Source of the DNA: Pseudomonadota bacterium
Lineage (GTDB): Bacteria > Desulfobacterota > Binatia > Binatales > Binataceae
Direction: 5' to 3'
Length of the DNA: 35,593 nucleotides
Assembly (NCBI GenBank): GCA_021324455.1
Contig: JAJPJA010000039.1
Span: forward strand, 1 to 35,593
This document shows, in pieces, positions 26,801 through 33,370 of the stretch. The translations under genes were made by a program, and so were the position numbers. The notes under the pieces were generated by a model. The model was not told the origin of the DNA and made no database searches. It was given only the letters and a program-made list of their open reading frames with translations. Position 1 is the first letter of the stretch, and each line of letters starts with the position of its first letter.

Positions 26801-27414
26801 CGGCGCGGGCTTTTGAACCCTTCTTCACCACCAAGGATTGCGGACAGGGCACCGGCCTGGGCCTGTCGCAGGTGTACGGTTTCGTCAAACAGTCAGGCGG
26901 GCATGTAAAGATATACAGCGAACCCGGCGAGGGGACGACGGTGAAGATCTATCTGCCCCGCCTTGCTGAGATACAGCGCGAGGTGGCTTCGGAGCCGGCG
27001 GCCGCGCAGCCCGGATACGATGGCATGGGCGAGATCATCCTGCTGGTCGAGGACGACCTCGACGTGCGCGCCAACACGGCGATGATGCTGCGCGAATTGG
27101 GCTACCTGGTTCTGGAGGCGAGCGACGGAGCGCAGGCGCTGCGCATCCTGGAGTTGAGACCCGAGGTTGAATTGCTGTTTACCGACGTCGGACTGCCGGG
27201 CGGAATGAATGGGAGGCAATTGGCCGATCGCGCGCGCGCGGTCCGGCCGGGGCTGATGGTCCTGTTCACCAGCGGCTACGCCCGCAACGCGATCGTGCAT
27301 CAGGGCCGGCTCGACCCGGGGGTCGAGTTGCTCTCCAAACCGTTCACCCTGGCCCAGATGGCAAAGAAGCTGCGCCAGATGTTCAGGGCATCAGCTGGTC
27401 CGCACGGCAGATAA
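23875..27414 (+). CDS. Dual-core hybrid sensor histidine kinase
   Basis: A 1179-aa cytoplasmic hybrid kinase, with no membrane helix seen. Order: PAS-like sensor (about 30-165), GAF-like domain (about 165-330), HisKA with His360 (ASHELRTPL), HATPase (N box NLISNAFKYT, G box GTGIGLAL), receiver with Asp684 (LILTDIMMP), a coiled coil, a second HisKA with His807 (GGVAHDFNNLL), a second HATPase (GTGLGLSQVYGFVKQSGG), and a second receiver with Asp1104 (LLFTDVGLPGGMNG). The first core is a typical HPK1-like kinase; the second is of the AHDFNN type found with hybrid receivers. All four phosphosites look intact. The start has no Shine-Dalgarno. It is divergent from the exporter, which it might control, though no response regulator gene is nearby. 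Confidence 0.93.
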   Translation: MNRDSGGTAALEFLSGGGEMGALMRSHDWTQSPLGAPERWPEALKMAVSICINSRFPMVLWWGPDFIMLYNDAWRPVLGATKHPSGLGRPGIESWPEIWEIIGSQMRSVVEHKQATWSDDLLLAVDRYGYREEAYFTYSYSPIKNADGTVGGVFSAVNETTERVLGERRLQILHELSERTAEVKTVEAACSTVAEVLSGKPDVPFALLYILADDERSLELKAACGIDSGNAAVIARIDLEGEDLWGVAPVIRTGQALVVEDLAQRLGPMPGGGWPEPASAAIALPISKPGQFTRPTGVLVAGVNPRRRLDEAYRGFFDLIAGHMAAAVSNARAYEEERRRAEALAQIDRAKTVFFSNASHELRTPLTLMLAPLEEILARGISGDTIAAERSELVLIHRNGMRLLKLVNTLLDFSRIEAGRVQAVYEPVELGALTAELASSFRSAMERAGLEYEVDCPALPQPAYVDRDMWEKITLNLISNAFKYTLSGKVGVRLRCDGRQVELTVQDTGVGIAQEELPRLFERFHRIEGHNGRTHEGTGIGLALVQELVRLHAGAVRVSSTLGQGSAFSVSIPLGTAHLPADRIGGARSLSSTAVRAEAFVEEAMRWLEPSAAELEFERDLIGPDASGDCASQRSLVLVADDNADMREYLRRLLSSAYEVRAVPDGYAALSAARERRPDLILTDIMMPRLNGFGLVREIRADPNLGDVPVILLSARAGEEASVEGLEAGADDYLIKPFSARELLARVRTNLELARARRQTAQDLRRLNETLAERVAAEIARRMKAEEAFRQAQKMEAIGQLTGGVAHDFNNLLQIISGNLYVLQQRLAAGKFSGEDLRRLTEGALRGTQRAATLTRRLLAFSRRQALDPKPLDVNRLVSGMSELLRRALGERISIETVLAGGLWRTLADANELENAIINLAVNARDAMAQGGKLTIETANAFIDEDYAAVNQEVAPGQYVMIAVSDTGVGMSREVAARAFEPFFTTKDCGQGTGLGLSQVYGFVKQSGGHVKIYSEPGEGTTVKIYLPRLAEIQREVASEPAAAQPGYDGMGEIILLVEDDLDVRANTAMMLRELGYLVLEASDGAQALRILELRPEVELLFTDVGLPGGMNGRQLADRARAVRPGLMVLFTSGYARNAIVHQGRLDPGVELLSKPFTLAQMAKKLRQMFRASAGPHGR

Positions 27415-27418
27415 TCGA

Positions 27419-28195
27419 TCAACCGGCGAGGCGGCGCGCGATTATAATGAACGCCGAATGCGCCACCATCCGATGGATCGGACGCACACTGAGTCCCTTT
27501 ACCTGCCAGTGGCGCAGCAGGGTTTCGAAGCTCTCGACTTCGGCATAACGCGGATCGGCCTGAATCGCGTCCACGGTATCCTTCAGCTGCAGCGCGGTTG
27601 GCACGTAGCAGACCAGCACGCCGCCGGCACGCAGCGCCGCCGCGGCGACTGCCAGCGCACGGCCGGGTTCGGCCAGATCCAGGAAGATGCGATCGACGCC
27701 GGTTTCCGCGAAGCCCTGGTAGATGTCGCCGATTTTGAGCGTCCATTGCGGGGCGTCGCCGAAATAGGCGGCTACGTTATCGCGCGCCATGCGCGCGAAA
27801 TCCTCGCGCAATTCATAGGAGATAACCCGGCCATCGGGGCCGACCGCGCGCAGCAGCGCGATGGTCAGGGCGCCTGCCCCGATCCCGCCCTCGATAACCG
27901 TGGCGCCGGGAAAGACGTCGCCCCACAGAAGCATCGGACCGGTGTCCTTGGGGTATATCACCTGCGCCTGGCGCGGCAGATTCGGAATCAGGTCGGCGTA
28001 GGTGGGGCGCAGCACCAGGAAATACTCGCCGCTGCTGAACCTGACCCGCGAACCTTCGGGCAGCCCGACCACCTCATCGGCAAGGATATCGCCGCGGATG
28101 GTGATTTTGCGTCCGCTGCGCAGCCGCTTGAGGTAGCGGCGCCGCTTGCGATCGATGAACAGGACCGGGTCGTTCTCTTTAAGCGTGGGATCCAA
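27419..28195 (-). CDS. trmI: tRNA (adenine(58)-N(1))-methyltransferase
   Basis: A 258-aa class I SAM methyltransferase that makes m1A58 in the T-loop of tRNA. An N-terminal beta domain (DPVLFIDRKRRRYLKRLRSG..., SGEYFLVLRPT, IYPKDTGPMLLWGDVFPGA) leads to the SAM site VIEGGIGAGALTIALLRAVG near residues 95-115 and EL at the acidic ribose-binding position. The DRIFLDLAEPG motif and LVCYVPTALQL follow, all in TrmI order. It likely acts as a tetramer. The start is TTG at 28195 after an in-frame stop; an ATG at 28202 is out of frame. It ends 4 bp from the kinase stop, in the opposite direction. Confidence 0.88.
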   Translation of the reverse strand: MDPTLKENDPVLFIDRKRRRYLKRLRSGRKITIRGDILADEVVGLPEGSRVRFSSGEYFLVLRPTYADLIPNLPRQAQVIYPKDTGPMLLWGDVFPGATVIEGGIGAGALTIALLRAVGPDGRVISYELREDFARMARDNVAAYFGDAPQWTLKIGDIYQGFAETGVDRIFLDLAEPGRALAVAAAALRAGGVLVCYVPTALQLKDTVDAIQADPRYAEVESFETLLRHWQVKGLSVRPIHRMVAHSAFIIIARRLAG

Positions 28196-28284
28196 GGGTC
28201 ATAGGCTTAGAACGCGGCGTGGATCGGCGCAATAACGCACACAACTATTGACGCATCGCGGCGCCGCGTTTACGTTTTAAATAC

Positions 28285-28316
28285 CCCGGCTTGCCGCATC
28301 AATCAGACCAGCCGGG
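28285..28316 (+). promoter_or_regulatory. Leader hairpin before the small zinc-ribbon gene
   Basis: CCCGGCT and AGCCGGG form a perfect 7-bp stem with an 18-base loop. A TTATTTATT tract follows, then the Shine-Dalgarno GAGAGGA and the ATG at 28339. It could be an attenuator-like leader or the terminator of an upstream transcript. Confidence 0.4.
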
Positions 28317-28338
28317 TTATTTATTGAGAGGAACTCCA

Positions 28339-28509
28339 ATGGCTGAAAAAAAAGCCAAGACCGCTGAAAGCAGAGGAAGCGAATCGCGCAAGCATACCTG
28401 TCCCAGCTGCAGTTCCGACACCCGGGTGATTTACTATACCGGTTTCGGCCGAAAGGGATTCTTCTGGGTCTGCGAGAAGAACTGCGGCTATACGGCGCGC
28501 ACGCGCTAG
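28339..28509 (+). CDS. Small zinc-ribbon protein
   Basis: 56 aa. A basic, Lys/Ser-rich lead is followed by a four-cysteine knuckle pair, C21-x2-C24 and C45-x3-C49, around the conserved-looking IYYTGFGRKGFFWV. The sequence ends TARTR. Such small ribbons bind nucleic acid or RNA polymerase, but I do not recognise the family. The ATG at 28339 has a GAGAGGA Shine-Dalgarno; the frame is open 48 bp further upstream without a better start. The next gene begins 23 bp later and is also a small zinc protein, so the two likely act together. Confidence 0.65.
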   Translation: MAEKKAKTAESRGSESRKHTCPSCSSDTRVIYYTGFGRKGFFWVCEKNCGYTARTR

Positions 28510-28531
28510 ATATCGTTTCGGGGCGACTTAG

Positions 28532-28864
28532 GTGGCCAGATCACGCAAAACGAAATCCAAGGTGGACCTCTACGTCGGTATCACCGAGGCCGACGAGCAC
28601 GAGGAAGAAGCCGATCTTCCCAAAGACGAAGCCGGACGGCGCAAGATCAAGCGCCAGTACGAAGAACTGCTCGGCATCCGGATCGAAAAGCTGAAGGGCC
28701 GCATCCTCAACCGCGAGCGTATCAACAAGACCATCGAGGGAATCTACTTCATCTGCGACAAATGCCTGAAGGTCTGCCATTCGCTCGATGACGGCATCGT
28801 CGAGGACCCCGCCAACCTGCACAACCTGTGCGGTAAATGCGGGAAGTCGCGCAGCGCGGCCTGA
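28532..28864 (+). CDS. Small protein with C-terminal cysteine-rich zinc site
   Basis: 110 aa from a GTG at 28532. The N-terminal part is charged (acidic stretch EADEHEEEADLP, then basic helices EELLGIRIEKLKGRILNRERINK). The C-terminus has C75-x2-C78-x3-C82 and C100-x2-C103, in YFICDKCLKVC and NLCGKCG. The layout, a helical arm with a zinc head, recalls DksA/TraR-like or ribosome-associated proteins only in outline; I make no family call. It pairs with the small zinc ribbon upstream and precedes secF by about 185 bp. Confidence 0.6.
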   Translation: MARSRKTKSKVDLYVGITEADEHEEEADLPKDEAGRRKIKRQYEELLGIRIEKLKGRILNRERINKTIEGIYFICDKCLKVCHSLDDGIVEDPANLHNLCGKCGKSRSAA

Positions 28865-28915
28865 ACCCGCCCGAGTCGTTTTTTTTTGGCATTCAGTTTC
28901 CAAGCCGGGCCCCGG

Positions 28916-28937
28916 CCCCGAGGCGGCGGGGTTCTTT
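28916..28937 (+). terminator. Candidate terminator after the zinc-protein pair
   Basis: CCCCG, six bases, then CGGGG, followed by TTCTTT, about 50 bp past the stop at 28864. The stem is short and the T-run is broken, so strength is uncertain. It would separate the pair from secF. Confidence 0.45.
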
Positions 28938-29048
28938 CATTTACAGGCCCGAAGGGCTAATTGTCGTACACCCGAGGCCGCCCGCTATCGAGCGCGGCCG
29001 CCAATGGGCCGATGGCGAGCCCGCCGCGTCGAGGAGTAACGAGGTGCG

Positions 29049-29975
29049 ATGTCACTACAACTGATTCCGCCCGACGTAAATATCGATTTCGTCGGCAAGC
29101 GGAAATTCTTCGTGCTGCTGTCCACCGCGATCAATATCGCGGCGATTGTTCTGCTGCTGGTCAAAGGCCTCAATTACGGCGTCGATTTCAACGGCGGCAC
29201 CGTGGTCCAGGTGCGCGTCAGCCGCGCCACCAACGCCGACGAGTTGCGCCGCGCGCTGGCGCCGCTCAATCTGGGCGAAATTACCGTGCAGGACTTCGGC
29301 CAACCCGGCCAATACCTGATGCGGTTCGAGAAGCTCAGCAATCTCAAAGGCTTCACCCAGCGGCTCAACGAAGCCCTGGATAAGACCTACGGCAACAACG
29401 TGGCTGAAGTGCTGCGGGTGGAAAGCGTGGGCGCGCGCGTGGGGCGGGATTTGCGGCGCGACGCGATCGGCGCGGTCGCCGTCGCCACCATCTTCATGGG
29501 CGCGTTCATCGCCTGGCAGTTCCGCAACGTCAGTTGGAGCTTCGGCGCGGGCGCCGTAATCGCGCTGATTCACGACATTCTGGTGGTGGTTGGCGCGCTG
29601 GTCATCGCGCAATTGCAGTTTGACCTGACCACCCTGGCCGCGCTGCTCACGGTTATCGGCTATTCGGTCCACGATACCATCATCGTCTCCGACCGCATCC
29701 GCGAAGACGCGCTCAAACGCCGGCGCGAACGGCTGCCGGAAATCATGAACCGGGCCATCAACGAGACCCTCTCGCGCACGATTCTGACCTCGGGCGTGGC
29801 GATCGTGGTTCTAATCGCGCTGCTGGCGCTGGGCGGCCCGATCCTGCGCCCATCCGCCTTCACCCTGCTGGTCGGATTCATTACCGGCACCTACTCGTCG
29901 ATCTATATCGCGGGTCCGGTGGTGCTGTTCTGGGAGCGGCGGGTGAAGATCAAAGCCTTGCCGCGCGCCGCCTGA
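29049..29975 (+). CDS. secF: Protein translocase subunit SecF
   Basis: A 308-aa membrane protein of the SecDF complex, which uses proton motive force to help pull proteins across the inner membrane. The first helix (FFVLLSTAINIAAIVLLLVKG) is followed by GVDFNGGTVVQVRV, the SecF/SecD signature, then a periplasmic P4-like domain to about residue 140. The remaining five helices follow, including the VIALIHDILVVVGAL and SVHDTIIVSDRIRE segments. The length is usual. GAGGTG precedes the ATG. Its normal partner secD and yajC are not next to it in this window, which is unusual for this gene. Confidence 0.92.
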   Translation: MSLQLIPPDVNIDFVGKRKFFVLLSTAINIAAIVLLLVKGLNYGVDFNGGTVVQVRVSRATNADELRRALAPLNLGEITVQDFGQPGQYLMRFEKLSNLKGFTQRLNEALDKTYGNNVAEVLRVESVGARVGRDLRRDAIGAVAVATIFMGAFIAWQFRNVSWSFGAGAVIALIHDILVVVGALVIAQLQFDLTTLAALLTVIGYSVHDTIIVSDRIREDALKRRRERLPEIMNRAINETLSRTILTSGVAIVVLIALLALGGPILRPSAFTLLVGFITGTYSSIYIAGPVVLFWERRVKIKALPRAA

Positions 29976-29979
29976 ACGG

Positions 29980-30291
29980 ATGGCGGTTGAGTTCGACACT
30001 TCCAGAGGCCGCTATCGGCTGAGCGTCGCCGGGCAGGAAAGCGTTTGCGGCGCGGCGTCGCTGACGCTGTCGGCGGAGCATGCCGGCGGGTTGGAGAAGT
30101 TTGCCTTCAGATGCATTATCGCGTCCGCGTTGCTGCAGCGGGTGGGCGGCGTGGAGGCCGCGCCGCAGCGGCTGGCAGGATGGTTGGAGCGGCAGTTCGA
30201 ACAGATTCGGGAAGCCGCGCTCAAATCAATCCGGTCCGAGCGGCGGCTGGCCGAGTTCGGATTCGATCCGGCCAGTCCCGGCCCGTTCTGA
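29980..30291 (+). CDS. Hypothetical protein after secF
   Basis: 103 aa, starting 5 bp after the secF stop, so it is probably co-transcribed. The sequence is soluble-looking, with an amphipathic centre (KFAFRCIIASALLQRVGGVE) and a charged helix near the end (WLERQFEQIREAALKSIRSERRLAEFGFDP). It has one pair of cysteines, C23 and C45, not in a metal-binding pattern. No family was recognised. Confidence 0.5.
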   Translation: MAVEFDTSRGRYRLSVAGQESVCGAASLTLSAEHAGGLEKFAFRCIIASALLQRVGGVEAAPQRLAGWLERQFEQIREAALKSIRSERRLAEFGFDPASPGPF

Positions 30292-30344
30292 CCTATTATT
30301 TGAGCTTGTGTTGCGTCGGGCGCGGGCTTAGTGAGACTAATAAG

Positions 30345-30415
30345 ATGGAGGCGGACGGGGCCGCAAAAGGCCGGTCCTGACTGCCAGGTCAGGGGGCGGT
30401 TCCAGGCGTGTGGCG
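30345..30415 (+). ncRNA. Possible structured RNA or leader, unidentified
   Basis: Between the secF unit and iscS, GGCC/GGCC around a CGCAAAA loop at about 30358-30373 is followed by a perfect CCTGAC/GTCAGG 6-bp hairpin near 30376-30393, then several G-rich stretches. It lies ~80-150 bp before the isc promoter. I could not match it to a known RNA family. Confidence 0.25.
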
Positions 30416-30475
30416 GAGGCAGTTTTCCATTGTTCTGATTGAGTAAAATCCCGCCAGCCGGATGCGCGATTTCGT

Positions 30476-30503
30476 TTGACTCGCGTGCCTTGCGACTTAT
30501 AAT
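30476..30503 (+). promoter_or_regulatory. Sigma70-like promoter of the isc operon
   Basis: TTGACT at 30476-30481 and TATAAT at 30498-30503 are separated by 16 bases, close to the vegetative consensus. The iscS start is ~80 bp downstream, leaving an untranslated leader of about 75 bases. It stands out because most gaps in the window lack such matches. Confidence 0.7.
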
Positions 30504-30505
30504 AT

Positions 30506-30516
30506 ACCTACTAGGT
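30506..30516 (+). promoter_or_regulatory. Inverted repeat at the isc transcription start
   Basis: ACCTA-C-TAGGT is a perfect short palindrome 2 bp after the -10 box, over the likely start point. A repressor bound here would block initiation. IscR-type sites also overlap isc promoters, but this is shorter than the classic site and may be another regulator. Confidence 0.45.
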
Positions 30517-30585
30517 CCACTAATGCTGGAATCGCCAGCCGCAAAGTCGGCCGGAGCTAAGTGGTAACGGGCCCGAGGTTAAGTA

Positions 30586-31806
30586 ATGGTCAAGCTGCCC
30601 ATATACATGGACAATCACGCGACGACCCCGATGGACAAGCGGGTGCTCGACGCGGTGTTGCCCTATTTCACCGAAAAATTCGGCAACGCCGCCAGCCGCA
30701 ATCACAGCTTTGGATGGGCGGCGGAAGAGGCGGTGGACAAGGCGCGCAACCAGATCGCCGCGTTGATCAACGCCAAAGCCAAGGAAATCATCTTCACCAG
30801 CGGCGCTACCGAGTCCGATAACCTCGCCATCAAGGGCGTGGTCGAGTTCTATAAGGACAAGGGCAACCACGTCATCACCTGCGTGACCGAGCATAAGGCG
30901 GTGCTCGACAGCTGCAAGGCGCTGGAGCGCGCGGGCAAGGCGACCGTGACCTATCTGCCGGTGGACAAGTACGGGATGGTCGACCCTGACGACGTGCGGC
31001 GCGCGATCACCGACAAGACCGTGCTCATCACGATCATGTCGGCCAATAATGAAGTCGGCACGATCCATCCGATTGCGGAGATTGGGCGTATCGCCAAGGA
31101 AAAGGGCGTTTTGTTCCATTGCGACGCCACCCAGGGGGTCGGCAAGATTCCGATGGACGTGGAGAAAGCGGGGGTCGATTTGCTGTCGGCCAGCGCGCAC
31201 AAGATTTACGGTCCCAAGGGCGTCGGCATTCTCTATGTGCGGTCCAGGGGTCCGCGCGTGCGGCTGACCCCGATCATCGACGGCGGCGGGCATGAGCGCG
31301 GTCTGCGCTCGGGCACCTTGAACGTGCCCGGTATCGTCGGGTTCGGCGCGGCATGCGAGATCGCGGGCCAGGAGATGGAACAGGAAAGCGCCCGCCTGCG
31401 CGACTTGCGCAACAGGCTGCAGGCCAATCTGTTCGAGCGTCTGGACGAGATTTATCTCAACGGGCATCCCACCGAGCGGCTGCCCGGCAATCTCAACCTC
31501 AGCTTCGCCTATGTTGAAGGCGAATCGCTGCTGATGGGCATCAAGGATGTTGCGGTCAGTTCGGGTTCGGCCTGCACCTCGGCCACGCTGGAACCGTCGT
31601 ACGTGATTCGGGCCCTGGGCACCGATGAAGAACTGGCGCACAGCTCGATTCGATTCGGGCTGGGGCGGTTCAATACGGCAGAGGAAGTCGATTACGTCGC
31701 CGAGCGGGTCACGGCGGAGGTCAGACGCCTGCGCGACCTCTCGCCGCTGTACGAGATGGCGAAGGAAGGGATCGACCTGAAATCGGTGCAGTGGAAGCGG
31801 GACTAG
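30586..31806 (+). CDS. iscS: Cysteine desulfurase
   Basis: A 406-aa PLP enzyme of the class V aminotransferase fold that takes sulfur from cysteine for Fe-S cluster building. The PLP lysine is Lys206 ([10 protein letters not shown]) and the persulfide cysteine is Cys330 in [14 protein letters not shown], nearly the same positions as in E. coli Isc[14 protein letters not shown] opens the protein. The start at 30586 follows CGAGG. Being the first gene of the operon, it sits where iscR usually would, and iscR is not in the window. Confidence 0.97.
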   Translation: MVKLPIYMDNHATTPMDKRVLDAVLPYFTEKFGNAASRNHSFGWAAEEAVDKARNQIAALINAKAKEIIFTSGATESDNLAIKGVVEFYKDKGNHVITCVTEHKAVLDSCKALERAGKATVTYLPVDKYGMVDPDDVRRAITDKTVLITIMSANNEVGTIHPIAEIGRIAKEKGVLFHCDATQGVGKIPMDVEKAGVDLLSASAHKIYGPKGVGILYVRSRGPRVRLTPIIDGGGHERGLRSGTLNVPGIVGFGAACEIAGQEMEQESARLRDLRNRLQANLFERLDEIYLNGHPTERLPGNLNLSFAYVEGESLLMGIKDVAVSSGSACTSATLEPSYVIRALGTDEELAHSSIRFGLGRFNTAEEVDYVAERVTAEVRRLRDLSPLYEMAKEGIDLKSVQWKRD

Positions 31807-31839
31807 CGGCGGCAGGCTTAACCGAGGGTTAAAAGAATC

Positions 31840-32265
31840 ATGGCTTATTCAAGCAAAGTTCTGGACCACTACAACAATCCGCGCAACGTGGGCAGCTTTC
31901 CCAAGGACGCCGAAGATGTCGGCACCGGCGTGGTCGGCGCCCCCGAATGCGGCGACGTGATGAAGCTGCAGCTCAAGATCACTCCCGAAGGAGTGATTGA
32001 AGATGCGCGCTTCAAGACTTTCGGATGCGGCAGTGCGATTGCCAGTTCCAGCTATGTCACCGAGCTGGTCAAGGGCAAGCGCATCGAAGAAGCGATGACA
32101 ATCAAGAACAGCGCCATCGTGCAGGAGCTCAACCTGCCGCCGGTCAAGATTCATTGCTCGGTCCTGGCCGAGGATGCGATCAAGGCCGCGATCACGGACT
32201 GGAAGAGCAAGCACGAGAAGGACGAGAAGTCCGCGGCGGCGCCCGGCAAGGCGGCTCAGGGTTGA
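31840..32265 (+). CDS. iscU: Fe-S cluster assembly scaffold
   Basis: A 141-aa IscU. The three cluster ligands Cys37, Cys63 and Cys106 and the conserved Asp39 are present. The LPPVK motif at residues 99-103, in LNLPPVKIHCS, is the docking site for HscA. A charged tail after about residue 118 (KSKHEKDEKSAAAPGKAAQG) is longer than in E. coli and may be disordered. It begins 33 bp after iscS, with the AACCGAGGGTTAA ribosome-binding region upstream. Confidence 0.97.
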   Translation: MAYSSKVLDHYNNPRNVGSFPKDAEDVGTGVVGAPECGDVMKLQLKITPEGVIEDARFKTFGCGSAIASSSYVTELVKGKRIEEAMTIKNSAIVQELNLPPVKIHCSVLAEDAIKAAITDWKSKHEKDEKSAAAPGKAAQG

Positions 32266-32278
32266 AGCGGGCAGGCTC

Positions 32279-32348
32279 GGTTGAGGCGATACCGTTGAGG
32301 CGAGACGGTTGAGGCGATACGGTTGAGGCGATACGAAGGAGGCGATTT
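32279..32348 (+). repeat. 14-bp tandem repeat upstream of iscA
   Basis: Five units of exactly 14 bp run from just after the iscU stop to the iscA start: GGTTGAGGCGATAC at 32279-32292, 32307-32320 and 32321-32334, a two-base variant at 32293-32306, and a degenerate fifth, GAAGGAGGCGATTT, at 32335-32348. The fifth contains the iscA Shine-Dalgarno. Each other unit also has a GAGG. Confidence 0.85.
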
Positions 32349-32350
32349 GA

Positions 32351-32665
32351 ATGATCTCGCTGTCCGAAAATGCGGCAAGCAAGATCAAGCAACTGGTGGT
32401 CGAGAAACCGGGTGCGGGGTTGCGGGTCAAGGTAATCGGCGGCGGATGCTCCGGTTTGCAGTACCGGATGGAAATCGACAGCGCCAAAGAACGCGACAAG
32501 ATCTTTGAGCGCGACGGTGCCCAGCTGATCGTCGACAAGAAGAGCTTTTTGTATTTGAACGGTTCGGAGCTGGACTACGCCGAGGAGCTGATGTCGTCGG
32601 GCTTCCGGCTGGTCAACCCCAACGTCAAACGGACCTGCGGCTGCGGGGAGTCGTTCACGGTATGA
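32351..32665 (+). CDS. iscA: A-type Fe-S cluster carrier
   Basis: A 104-aa A-type carrier. Cys33 (IGGGCSGLQY) and the C-terminal pair Cys96 and Cys98 (RTCGCGESF) are the three metal/cluster ligands of IscA and ErpA. It receives clusters from IscU and passes them to apoproteins such as RimO. A strong AAGGAGG Shine-Dalgarno at 32337-32343 supports the ATG at 32351. Its place between iscU and hscB points to IscA over ErpA. Confidence 0.93.
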   Translation: MISLSENAASKIKQLVVEKPGAGLRVKVIGGGCSGLQYRMEIDSAKERDKIFERDGAQLIVDKKSFLYLNGSELDYAEELMSSGFRLVNPNVKRTCGCGESFTV

Positions 32666-32692
32666 GCGGCAGCTCAGTCCACCGCATCAGCC

Positions 32693-33331
32693 ATGACGCA
32701 GGCGCAATGTCCATCATGTGCGCGGCTTCAGGAGCCGCGCCTGTTGTGCTCGGAGTGTGGAACTCCGATTGCGGCGGAGCTTGATTATTTCGCCGCGCTG
32801 GGAATTCCCCGCCGTCTGACCCTGGATCCGCGGCAGCTTGAAAACCTCTACCACGATTTAGGCCGGCGGCTGCATCCCGATCGATTCGCCGGCAGCGCCG
32901 CGGCGATCCGCAATGCAAGTTTAAGCGCCACCGCGCTGCTCACGCGCGCGTTCCGGACCCTGCGCGATCCTGTGAGCCGGGGGCTGTACTGGCTGGAGCT
33001 GCAGGGCGAAAAATTGGCGTCCGACAACCAGAAAGTGCCACCCGAACTGGCGGAAATGATTTTCGATGTCCAGGAGACGCTGGCGGAACTGCGCTCCGCC
33101 CACGGCGGCGATGCCGCCGCGGTGCGCGATCAGATCGCCGCGTCCAAAGCGCAGGTCCAGGCGTCGATCGGGGAAAGCCTGGCCGATCTGGAGCGTAACT
33201 TTGCGCGCTGGGACGCGTCGGTAAACCATGACGCCGATCTGATCGTCCAACTCAAGGCGATTCTGTCCCGAATCGCATACCTGCGGACGCTGTCCCGGGA
33301 TATCGAGCGCGCGCTGGAGCAACCCGATTGA
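32693..33331 (+). CDS. hscB: Co-chaperone HscB (J-protein) with N-terminal zinc finger
   Basis: A 212-aa J-protein that brings IscU to HscA. The J domain spans about residues 30-105, with the HPD motif at 61-63 (GRRLHPDRFAG). A C-terminal three-helix domain for IscU follows. Unlike E. coli HscB, the first 25 residues carry C6-x2-C9-x9-C19-x2-C22, a rubredoxin-like zinc knuckle. Human HSC20 has a similar N-terminal four-cysteine unit. The ATG at 32693 begins 27 bp after the iscA stop; there is no in-frame alternative that keeps the knuckle. Confidence 0.93.
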   Translation: MTQAQCPSCARLQEPRLLCSECGTPIAAELDYFAALGIPRRLTLDPRQLENLYHDLGRRLHPDRFAGSAAAIRNASLSATALLTRAFRTLRDPVSRGLYWLELQGEKLASDNQKVPPELAEMIFDVQETLAELRSAHGGDAAAVRDQIAASKAQVQASIGESLADLERNFARWDASVNHDADLIVQLKAILSRIAYLRTLSRDIERALEQPD

Positions 33332-33341
33332 GGTTAATTTT

Positions 33342-33356
33342 GGGGCATTATGCCCC
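33342..33356 (+). repeat. Palindrome at the hscB-hscA junction
   Basis: GGGGCAT-T-ATGCCCC is an inverted repeat of 7 bp on each side. It begins 10 bp after the hscB stop and encloses the first possible hscA ATG at 33350, so it could hide that start in mRNA. Confidence 0.5.
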
Positions 33357-33370
33357 ATACGGAACACTTT

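Noticed and set aside
28202..28202. ATG as start of the tRNA methyltransferase.
   Set aside because: It is out of frame with the TrmI coding sequence, and an in-frame stop separates it; the TTG at 28195 was kept.
30385..30410. A GGTTCCAGGC segment suggesting a tRNA T-arm.
   Set aside because: No acceptor, D or anticodon stem can be drawn around it, and the T-loop bases do not fit the consensus.
30376..30415. A CCAGGTCAGG match that resembles part of bacterial SRP RNA (ffs).
   Set aside because: The conserved GGAAGGAAGCAG segment that should follow is missing, and there is no overall SRP hairpin.
30523..30567. A 14-codon upstream frame in the iscS leader (ATG at 30523, stop TAA).
   Set aside because: No Shine-Dalgarno and no cysteine- or iron-linked residues; too short to separate from chance.
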